Origin: Fidelibacterota bacterium
GTDB taxonomy: Bacteria > Fidelibacterota > Marinisomatia > Marinisomatales > UBA8229
Reading direction: 5' to 3'
Assembly (NCBI GenBank): GCA_003535775.1
Contig: DPYO01000234.1
Span: forward strand, 1-6,053
DNA: 6,053 nucleotides
A program made the translations under genes and the position numbers. Positions 1 to 5,200 of the stretch are shown here, in pieces. Every line of letters begins with the position of its first letter. Position 1 is the stretch's first letter. Below the pieces are notes generated by a model. It was not told the DNA's origin, made no database searches, and saw nothing but the letters and a program-made list of their open reading frames with translations.

Positions 1-220
1 GATATGCCCATTCAAAATCAAAAAAGGTGAAATCCGATAAATCTCGTGATAAAGAAAATGTTGGTATGTAGCCCATAGACGATTCAAAGGCAGATTGTCC
101 GGACGGACCATCGTTACCCGTAAGTCCGCTTGCCCAGAATTGACCCTTTATGGAAAATGACTGAGCATATAAGGTTATATTTAGACTAAAATAAACTACA
201 GCAAGGATTAAAAATCGCAA
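1..220 (-). CDS. Secreted, probably outer-membrane beta-barrel protein (N-terminal part, cut by window edge)
   Basis: The minus strand is open from position 220 to the left edge, about 73 codons, and the gene continues outside the window. The first residues form a clear signal peptide: MRFLILAVVYF, more hydrophobic residues, then LYA-Q, with probable cleavage after the Ala at about residue 19. The mature part alternates polar and aromatic residues (SIKGQFWASG, MGYIPTFSLS, DFTFFDFEWAY) and is Gly/Ser-rich between these stretches, as in the first strands of outer-membrane beta-barrels. The start is a TTG; an in-frame TAA lies two codons upstream (224-226) and no ATG or GTG fits. I see no Shine-Dalgarno sequence before it, so the start is inferred from the signal peptide. 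It is transcribed away from the lipid A operon, in the same direction as the 485-1072 gene. The exact family is not recognised. Export is well supported; the barrel is an inference. Confidence 0.66.
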   Translation of the reverse strand, partial: MRFLILAVVYFSLNITLYAQSFSIKGQFWASGLTGNDGPSGQSAFESSMGYIPTFSLSRDLSDFTFFDFEWAY

Positions 221-246
221 AACTTATAGTAAGTTAAATAAAAAAC

Positions 247-276
247 ATTATGGTATCCCCAGTGAAAATCAATCAA
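247..276 (-). promoter_or_regulatory. Possible promoter for the secreted protein at 1-220
   Basis: On the minus strand TTGATT (276-271) is followed after 18 bases by CATAAT (252-247), a fair match to sigma-70-type -35 and -10 boxes. Transcription would start near 240, leaving a leader of about 20 bases before the TTG start. The sequence is AT-rich, so such matches arise by chance, and the promoter consensus of this organism is unknown. Confidence 0.25.
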
Positions 277-363
277 TTATTTGTTGTTTTGACTCAAGAC
301 ACTATGCCCAGAACCTGAGTGAGAATAAATTAAAAGTAAAAAATAAAATTATCTGTTTTGTGA

Positions 364-393
364 AACCTTCAGGTTAGACTGTTCAACAGTCTA
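364..393. repeat. Two overlapping inverted repeats in the gap between minus-strand genes
   Basis: Positions 375-393 form a perfect inverted repeat, TAGACTGTT and its complement around one central base. As RNA this is a 7-bp stem with a 5-base loop, and on the plus strand wobble pairs could extend it. It abuts a second perfect inverted repeat at 364-375, AACCT and AGGTT around two bases. They lie about 90 bases downstream of the stop of the 485-1072 gene and upstream of the gene at 1-220. A transcription terminator or attenuator for the minus-strand membrane-protein gene is possible, but no U-run follows the stem directly; the nearest T-rich stretch on the minus strand starts about 20 bases later. 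A protein-binding operator is the other reading. The repeat is certain; its role is not. Confidence 0.5.
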
Positions 394-484
394 GTCCATG
401 ATTTTTATGGTGGTTTAACCCTGAATATATTTTATCCCTCTAAAAGAAAAAGTAATTTTTTTCAAAATATCTTCGGATGTTCCT

Positions 485-1072
485 TTATTCTTCCTCGTCC
501 TCCTCGTCTTCGTATTCATCTCCATTATAGTCATCGTAATAATCATATCCCGGAGGATATGCATAATATGGTGTACGTTCTTCTTGTTGATCATCCTTTT
601 CTTTTTGTGGCTGTTGCTCCTGCTTAATAACAATCACTTTTGGGTTTTCTTCATCTTTCGAACTCTCGATTGCTTTGTCTATCAGTTCTTTTTCCCGGCC
701 TGTTAATAAGTCGCTTGGGGTACTTCCATCTCGATTAAAAAGCATCCCTGTCAGGACACTAAAAAAAAGCACAAGAAACGCAAATACAGTTCCTTCTCCA
801 CTCAGTTCAAAACCGCCAAATATATTTGTTTCGATGCCATAAACCAGAAATATTCCAACAGTTAAAAGGCCTCCAAATCCTATAATTATATTTCCAATAA
901 TATCAGGCACCGTGATCTGCATTATAATCATATATAAAAACCATGTTAGTATGCCGGCAAGAGGAAACATAATGCTTAATAAATAATTTCCTGTTAATAT
1001 CGCAAAAACAAAACCGACGACTGCTCCAAGCGGGATAAGGTATCCCAAGCCTGATTTTAGATTATTACCCAT
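485..1072 (-). CDS. Unrecognised membrane protein with four helices and a Tyr-rich acidic tail
   Basis: 195 residues. Four hydrophobic segments lie at about 9-28, 31-52, 58-80 and 94-113, with short links. After them comes a charged soluble tail: a helix-like part (LLTGREKELIDKAIESS, about 122-138), a Gln/Lys/Glu stretch (150-166), and a final 28 residues (168-195) holding eight Tyr and thirteen Asp/Glu and ending in EDEEDEEE. Four segments put both ends on the same side, probably the cytoplasm, though this was not tested. The ATG at 1072 is chosen because AGAGGTG sits six bases before it. A GTG at 1081 would add three residues but overlaps that ribosome site. I do not recognise the family; the membrane part gives no enzyme or transporter motif. 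It is divergent from the lipid A operon and shares its 147-base upstream region, which does not prove a functional link. The reading frame is convincing: long hydrophobic runs, a clean start and no internal stop. Confidence 0.8.
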   Translation of the reverse strand: MGNNLKSGLGYLIPLGAVVGFVFAILTGNYLLSIMFPLAGILTWFLYMIIMQITVPDIIGNIIIGFGGLLTVGIFLVYGIETNIFGGFELSGEGTVFAFLVLFFSVLTGMLFNRDGSTPSDLLTGREKELIDKAIESSKDEENPKVIVIKQEQQPQKEKDDQQEERTPYYAYPPGYDYYDDYNGDEYEDEEDEEE

Positions 1073-1078
1073 TATTAA

Positions 1079-1085
1079 CACCTCT
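1079..1085 (-). promoter_or_regulatory. Ribosome binding site fixing the ATG start at 1072
   Basis: On the minus strand AGAGGTG is followed by TTAATA and then ATG. This strong Shine-Dalgarno match with six-base spacing favours the ATG at 1072 over the GTG that lies inside the site itself. Confidence 0.6.
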
Positions 1086-1106
1086 ATACTATTTTATTTA
1101 CTAAAA

Positions 1107-1112
1107 ATTATA
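1107..1112 (-). promoter_or_regulatory. Possible -10 box for the membrane-protein gene
   Basis: The minus strand reads a perfect TATAAT at 1112-1107, about 35 bases before the ATG at 1072. No good -35 box stands at the usual distance; a TTGGAT at 1139-1134 is 21 bases away, which is too far for a typical promoter. The call rests on the -10 match alone in AT-rich sequence. Confidence 0.25.
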
Positions 1113-1123
1113 ATGAAATTTGC

Positions 1124-1151
1124 TTGAATTCATATCCAAAATCAAGATAAT
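1124..1151 (+). promoter_or_regulatory. Possible promoter of the oxidoreductase-lpxB-lpxK operon
   Basis: TTGAAT (1124-1129) and GATAAT (1146-1151) are separated by 16 bases and match sigma-70 boxes at four and five of six positions. Transcription would begin near 1158, giving a leader of about 60 bases that contains the 1194-1209 palindrome. It is the only good plus-strand candidate I found in the divergent region, but the match is by eye only. Confidence 0.32.
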
Positions 1152-1193
1152 TCATTTTCTTTCCTATTAACTTGTCACTTACCGTAATTTTGT

Positions 1194-1209
1194 ATTTCAT
1201 TAATGAAAT
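1194..1209. repeat. Perfect 16-bp palindrome just upstream of the operon start
   Basis: ATTTCATTAATGAAAT reads identically on both strands. It ends ten bases before the ATG at 1220, where a ribosome site would normally be, and downstream of the candidate promoter. Its right half recurs in TAATGAAATT at 1111-1120, 90 bases upstream of the copy at 1201-1210, next to the minus-strand TATAAT. A dimeric regulator could use it as an operator. With only A/T-rich arms, chance cannot be excluded. Confidence 0.4.
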
Positions 1210-1219
1210 TCAAAAACAT

Positions 1220-2206
1220 ATGAACCCACTTGAAAAAATCAACATAGGTGTCGTTGGAGTTGGACACCTTGGTCAATACCATGTAAAACACCTTTCTAAA
1301 ATTTCCGGGGCAAATCTCATTGGAGTGTTCGACTCAAACAACAAAAGAAATAATTCTATTTCTAAACAATATAACACAAGAATATTTGACAATCTAAATT
1401 CACTCATACAATCATGCGATGCGCTTTCAATTGTAACGCCAACACAATACCATGCAGAAATTGCGGAACAATGTATCCGCAGCAACAAACATGTTTTTAT
1501 TGAAAAACCAATCACAGGCTCGCTTGCAGAGGCAGATAATATTCTCCGTTTAGCAAACAATTCGGGAGTTATTGTTCAGGTGGGACATATTGAACGATTG
1601 AACCCTGCTTTGCTCGCTCTTGATTCGTATACTCTTAAACCAAAATATATTGAAGTACAAAGGCTTGCGCCCTATACAACCCGGGGTACTGAGGTCCCTG
1701 TGGTGTTGGACTTAATGATTCATGATATTGATATCGTGCTTGCGCTGGTTAAATCCCAGGTTGATACTATCCATGCCAGTGGTTTATCCATTATGACTGA
1801 TTCTGTCGACATCGCAAATGCACGCATTCAATTTGTTGATGGAACAATCGCTAACATTACTTCCAGTCGAATTGCGAAAGATAAGGTTAGGAAACTGAAA
1901 GCATTCCAAAATGAAATGTATGTGACTATAGATTTTTTACTGGGTTTAACCGAGGTTTATAGAATTGTAAAGAATAAAGGCCCGAAGGGCCTAGCTGCCG
2001 TCCCATTAAATGAAAACGAAAAAAATAAACAGATAATTTATGAAAAACCCACTGTAAGTTCATTCGACCCCCTACGAATGGAACTATCAAACTTTATTGA
2101 TTCCATAAAGGGGAAAACGAAACCTATCGTTTCCGGCTCTGACGGAAGGGAAGCTTTAAAGGTTGCCATACAAATTCATGAAATGATAATTAAGGATTTG
2201 CACTGA
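1220..2206 (+). CDS. Gfo/Idh/MocA-family NAD(P)-dependent oxidoreductase of the lipid A gene cluster
   Basis: 328 residues from the ATG at 1220, a usual length for the family. The N-terminal Rossmann fold shows the dinucleotide motif GVVGVGHLG (10-18) and an acidic residue at the end of the second strand (VFD, Asp38), which suggests NAD(H) preference. FIEKP (93-97) carries the conserved Lys96 of the Gfo/Idh/MocA active site, and DLMIHD (164-169) gives the Asp-xxx-His pair. VGHIERLNP (121-129) and DIANARIQF (197-205) are typical of the subgroup often found beside lpxA/lpxB. A TTG at 1172 would add sixteen residues unlike the family and ahead of the Rossmann strand, so I rejected it. There is no clear ribosome site at 1220. 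The substrate is probably a nucleotide-sugar. GnnA, which oxidises UDP-GlcNAc at C3 for amide-linked lipid A, is the named precedent, but no GnnB-like aminotransferase is visible, so I give no gene symbol. lpxB follows after 65 bases with no terminator seen between. Confidence 0.9.
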   Translation: MNPLEKINIGVVGVGHLGQYHVKHLSKISGANLIGVFDSNNKRNNSISKQYNTRIFDNLNSLIQSCDALSIVTPTQYHAEIAEQCIRSNKHVFIEKPITGSLAEADNILRLANNSGVIVQVGHIERLNPALLALDSYTLKPKYIEVQRLAPYTTRGTEVPVVLDLMIHDIDIVLALVKSQVDTIHASGLSIMTDSVDIANARIQFVDGTIANITSSRIAKDKVRKLKAFQNEMYVTIDFLLGLTEVYRIVKNKGPKGLAAVPLNENEKNKQIIYEKPTVSSFDPLRMELSNFIDSIKGKTKPIVSGSDGREALKVAIQIHEMIIKDLH

Positions 2207-2271
2207 TATTTTTCAGAACTCCTTTCCACCATTACGTTTATAAAACTATTCAAGATTGCTGATTTTATTTC

Positions 2272-3411
2272 ATGACTCAAAAACCTAAAAAAACAAAACA
2301 AAAAACCCTGACTTTTTTTATTATTGCAGGAGAAGAATCTGGAGATATTCACGGTTCACGGTTGATCCTGGCAATAAAGAAAAAACATTCTGATTGCCGA
2401 TTCATTGGGCATGGCGGCAATAAAATGGTGGAACAGGGATTAAAAATTTTGGAAAACATAAATAATTTATCAATGATGGGGTTTTCCGAAGTCATAAAAC
2501 AATTACCATATATGAAACGGGTAATGGGCCAAACCATAAAAATAATAAAAGAAATTAGTCCATCACGAATTATTTTAATAGACTACCCGGGGTTTAATCT
2601 TAGGTTAATAAAAAGAATTTCTTCTCTTGATATTCCCATAACGTATTTTATTCTTCCTCAGGTCTGGGCCTGGAAAGAAAGTCGGATAAAAATCCTTCGT
2701 GATTTTGTGGACCAATCTCTTAGTATTTTTCCATTTGAACAGGATTGGTTTAAACATCGAGGGGTAAATGTTCGCTTCGTCGGTCATCCCTTTACAGAAC
2801 TAGATCCACCTAAAATATCCAGGGATAATTTTTTCAGGAAACATAAATTGTTTCCAGATAAACCCTTGCTCGTTCTTCTTCCAGGGAGCCGACAACAGGA
2901 GATTGATCAACATTGGAAAATCTTCCTGATAACGGTTCAATTACTAAGATTATCCACCCCTGAACTGCAGGTTGTAGTTGGCAAAGCTCCCTCTGCAACC
3001 CTATCCCCACTCCCAGACAATATATATGTTGAAGAAAATACAATAACTGCACTGCATTATGGAAACGTAGCCCTTATTGCTTCAGGTACTGCCACACTAG
3101 AAGCAGCAGTTATAAATATTCCAATGGTTGTCTGTTACCGAATGTCTTTTTTTTCCTGGTTTCTAATAAAAAAACTATCAAAAGTCTCGTTTGCCTCTAT
3201 AGTTAACCTGATAGGCAAAAAAGAAATTGTACCGGAATTTCTCCAAAATGAAATGACATCTGAAAATCTTTACAAGGCTCTGGGGCTTCTTCTTAACGAT
3301 TCAGAAAAAAGAAATTCTATGTATACTGGCTTTTCCGAGGTCAGAAAAGCCCTTGGAAAACCGGGGGCGTACACCCGCTCAGCAGAAGCAATTCTCAAGG
3401 AACATTTATAA
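2272..3411 (+). CDS. lpxB: Lipid-A-disaccharide synthase
   Basis: 379 residues, close to the 382 of E. coli LpxB, so complete. This GT19 glycosyltransferase joins UDP-2,3-diacylglucosamine to 2,3-diacylglucosamine-1-phosphate, releasing UDP, at the inner face of the cytoplasmic membrane. Visible family motifs are AGEESGD (19-25), IDYPGFN (103-109; the usual second acid of this motif is Gly here), LPQVWAW (128-134), FVGHP (169-173), LPGSR with Glu210 (203-210), SGTATLEA (271-278) and VPEFLQ (320-325). Asp104 and Arg207 fall in the motifs that hold the residues known to be essential in the family. The Pro usual before Asn in the late LPN motif is Val (IVN, 310-312). The N-terminus is Lys-rich (MTQKPKKTKQK). 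No Shine-Dalgarno sequence precedes the ATG, and no earlier start gives more family sequence. Its stop codon shares one base with the next start (TAATG), indicating coupled translation. Confidence 0.96.
   Translation: MTQKPKKTKQKTLTFFIIAGEESGDIHGSRLILAIKKKHSDCRFIGHGGNKMVEQGLKILENINNLSMMGFSEVIKQLPYMKRVMGQTIKIIKEISPSRIILIDYPGFNLRLIKRISSLDIPITYFILPQVWAWKESRIKILRDFVDQSLSIFPFEQDWFKHRGVNVRFVGHPFTELDPPKISRDNFFRKHKLFPDKPLLVLLPGSRQQEIDQHWKIFLITVQLLRLSTPELQVVVGKAPSATLSPLPDNIYVEENTITALHYGNVALIASGTATLEAAVINIPMVVCYRMSFFSWFLIKKLSKVSFASIVNLIGKKEIVPEFLQNEMTSENLYKALGLLLNDSEKRNSMYTGFSEVRKALGKPGAYTRSAEAILKEHL
3397..3402 (+). promoter_or_regulatory. Ribosome binding site inside the end of lpxB
   Basis: AAGGAA lies eight bases before the ATG at 3411, within the last codons of lpxB. 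It supports this start, rather than a second ATG at 3417, for the acyltransferase and fits stop-start translational coupling. Confidence 0.55.
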
Positions 3412-4046
3412 TGGCGATGCTTTCCTTGAAGGCCATTCTGGCGAAATGGTTACTAAAATTTCTCTATGGAACAAGTCGTTGGAATATAAAAGGAAGAAGC
3501 CAAATCAATAAAATTCTTACGGACGGGAAGTCAGTGATTATTGCTTCTTGGCACAGTCATCTTTTACCAACTTTTATGGATTTATCTGGAAATCAATATT
3601 ATGGTTTAGCTGGTTTGCATAACGACGCTGAACTCATCTCTAAAATTGGTGACAAAATGGGGTGGAAAATGCTTCGTGGTTCCAGCTCCGACAGAGGAAA
3701 AAAGGTTTATAAAGAAATAGTTAATGTTCTTGCTCACCCTGGGAATGTAGTCACTCTCACACCAGATGGACCAAAGGGGCCTGCTAAAATACCAAAGCCG
3801 GGAACAATTCGAGCTGCGCAAAAAACAAGGGCGGTAATTATTCCAGCCATGGGTCAGTCAACCCGCCGATGGAGTTTTACAAACTGGGATACTTTTTTTG
3901 TTGGAAAGCCTTTTAGCCGAATAGAAATGATTTATGGTGACCCGTTAGTTTTCTTAGAGTCTGATGATTTTAATATGTGTGAAAACAAACTAAAACAGGC
4001 ACTGGATAAATTGGAAAACGAGGTGGAAAAACGTGGTCATCAGTAA
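3411..4046 (+). CDS. DUF374 / COG2121 family acyltransferase (LPS or lysophospholipid type)
   Basis: 211 residues, a normal length for this compact family. The order of motifs matches it: SWHSHLLP (46-53), a GLHNDAELI segment (68-76), RGSSSDRG (89-96), the hallmark TPDGPKGP (117-124), PGTIRAAQ (130-137), and near the end FTNWDTFFVGKPFSR with YGDPL (156-179). The family is related to PlsC/LpxL-type acyltransferases and is usually annotated as a lysophospholipid or lauroyl acyltransferase-like protein; its acceptor is not firmly known. It starts on the stop codon of lpxB and its last fourteen bases overlap lpxK, so it is made together with both. From this setting I infer a role in acylating lipid A or a precursor at the inner membrane, but a phospholipid role remains possible. 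The first 20 residues are basic and hydrophobic (LKAILAKWLLKFLYG), suitable for membrane association. Nothing suggests damage or transfer. Confidence 0.87.
   Translation: MAMLSLKAILAKWLLKFLYGTSRWNIKGRSQINKILTDGKSVIIASWHSHLLPTFMDLSGNQYYGLAGLHNDAELISKIGDKMGWKMLRGSSSDRGKKVYKEIVNVLAHPGNVVTLTPDGPKGPAKIPKPGTIRAAQKTRAVIIPAMGQSTRRWSFTNWDTFFVGKPFSRIEMIYGDPLVFLESDDFNMCENKLKQALDKLENEVEKRGHQ
4021..4026 (+). promoter_or_regulatory. Ribosome binding site supporting a GTG start for lpxK
   Basis: AGGTGG stands six bases before the GTG at 4033, inside the acyltransferase gene. The next candidate, an ATG at 4060, has only an A/T-rich stretch before it. This decides the lpxK start in favour of GTG and a 14-base overlap. 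Confidence 0.55.
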
Positions 4047-5094
4047 AAAAAACTCTTTAATGTCTATTCGTCCCGCCTTGTCACCTCTTACTATAGTGTA
4101 CCTTGGTCTAATTTTATGGAGAGATTTCTTTTACAGAATTGATGTTTTTCCCAAACGAAAACTTTCTTGTGTGGTAATCAGTATCGGAAATATTAGCTCC
4201 GGGGGAACGGGGAAAACCCCTATGGTAATCTCATTAGCAAAGTCCTTTAAAAAGGCTGGAAAATCAGTTGCCGTTTTAAGCCGAGGTTATGGACGGAAGA
4301 GTTCCGGTTCATTGCTAGTCACAGATGGATATTCCAAACCACCTGACTGGAGATTATGTGGAGACGAACCTGCTTTAATGGCAATGGCACTAAAAGGTGT
4401 TCCAATTATTGTTGATAAAAATCGGTTCCGTGGGGGTTCTTTCCTGATAAAACATTTTAATCCAGATATTATTCTTCTTGATGATGGCTTTCAACATTTT
4501 TCAATTTCCCGTAATATAGATATTGTTCTAATCAACTCTGGCGATTTTCAACATGACCACCGGCTTCTTCCTTTGGGTCGCCTTCGCGAACCATGGTCAT
4601 GTGCAAGGCGGGCTGACCTCATCTTCTTAACCAAAACAAATCTGAAAAAACCATCAGATTATATAACCAGAAAAATTAAGCAACTTAATGTGCCCTTTTT
4701 TTCTAGCACAATTAGTGCCATATCTGTTCTTTCCAGTATCAACGAAGAAACTAGAAGTATAAAAAATTTAAGTGGGAGGCGTGTCCTGGCCTTGTCAGCA
4801 ATAGGAGACCCGGGAGGGTTCCATAGTCTCATTAAAAAAACTGGAGCCACCATCATAGAATCTTTAATATACCAAGACCACCATACCTATACAAAAAATG
4901 ATTGGAAAATAATTAAAGAAACAAAGGAGGGGGTTGATGCTGACTTAATTTTAACAACAGAAAAGGATTTATTAAAATTAGAGGCTTTTTCAGGCGATGT
5001 GCCCATTCATGCCATACGCATTAGTTTAAATATAGAGGATCAGGGATTTCAAACAATAAGAAGTTTCATCGATAAGATTGAAATCATTAATTAA
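4033..5094 (+). CDS. lpxK: Tetraacyldisaccharide 4'-kinase
   Basis: 353 residues, slightly longer than E. coli LpxK (328). It transfers phosphate from ATP to the 4' position of the lipid A disaccharide, giving lipid IVA, at the cytoplasmic membrane. It uses the product of LpxB, encoded two genes upstream. A hydrophobic N-terminal segment (19-34, ending in RDFFY) is the usual membrane anchor. The Walker A motif is GNISSGGTGKTP (52-63), then SRGYGR (83-88), GDEP (110-113), LDDGFQH (149-155, which holds the acidic pair), LPLGRLREP (179-187), DHHTYT (282-287) and TTEKD (308-312). The Asp of DDGFQH and the His of DHH correspond to the catalytic Asp-His dyad described for Aquifex aeolicus LpxK. The start is GTG, chosen for its ribosome site; an internal ATG at 4060 would remove nine residues and keep the anchor. 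It is the last gene of the operon. All key motifs are intact. Confidence 0.96.
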   Translation: MVISKKNSLMSIRPALSPLTIVYLGLILWRDFFYRIDVFPKRKLSCVVISIGNISSGGTGKTPMVISLAKSFKKAGKSVAVLSRGYGRKSSGSLLVTDGYSKPPDWRLCGDEPALMAMALKGVPIIVDKNRFRGGSFLIKHFNPDIILLDDGFQHFSISRNIDIVLINSGDFQHDHRLLPLGRLREPWSCARRADLIFLTKTNLKKPSDYITRKIKQLNVPFFSSTISAISVLSSINEETRSIKNLSGRRVLALSAIGDPGGFHSLIKKTGATIIESLIYQDHHTYTKNDWKIIKETKEGVDADLILTTEKDLLKLEAFSGDVPIHAIRISLNIEDQGFQTIRSFIDKIEIIN

Positions 5095-5200
5095 AAAAAC
5101 AGATCATTCTGGGGGACACCTTGTGGATATTACTCTTGATTGATTTATTGGTATTTAAAAACAACTACTGTCTGCATCAACTTATTCTTTAGCCTCTTCT
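5095..5200. other. Convergent intergenic gap without a clear terminator
   Basis: The gap separates the stop of lpxK from the stop of the minus-strand gene. A bidirectional terminator would be expected here, but I found no stem of useful length followed by a U-run on either strand. The run of A right after the lpxK stop and the G-run near 5111 do not form a convincing hairpin. Termination may be factor-dependent. Confidence 0.4.

Noticed and set aside
446..463. GAAAAA/TTTTTC stem as a terminator for the membrane-protein gene
   Set aside because: The stem is almost all A-T, would be unstable, and is expected by chance in sequence this AT-rich.
415..633. Minus-strand open frame of 72 codons overlapping the end of the membrane-protein gene
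   Set aside because: It lies in another frame over the low-complexity acidic tail, is rich in Met, Lys and Thr with no plausible fold, and is a by-product of the repetitive codons there.
1172..1219. Upstream TTG start for the oxidoreductase
   Set aside because: It would add sixteen residues not typical ahead of the Rossmann strand, has no ribosome site, and would place the palindrome inside the coding region.
1273..1560. Minus-strand open frame of 95 codons inside the oxidoreductase gene
   Set aside because: The plus-strand frame has clear family motifs throughout; the opposite frame resembles no protein and is a shadow.
4045..4052. Run of eight A at the acyltransferase-lpxK overlap as a programmed frameshift site
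   Set aside because: The run begins within the acyltransferase stop codon, so slippage on it comes too late to fuse the two proteins, and lpxK has its own ribosome site and GTG start.
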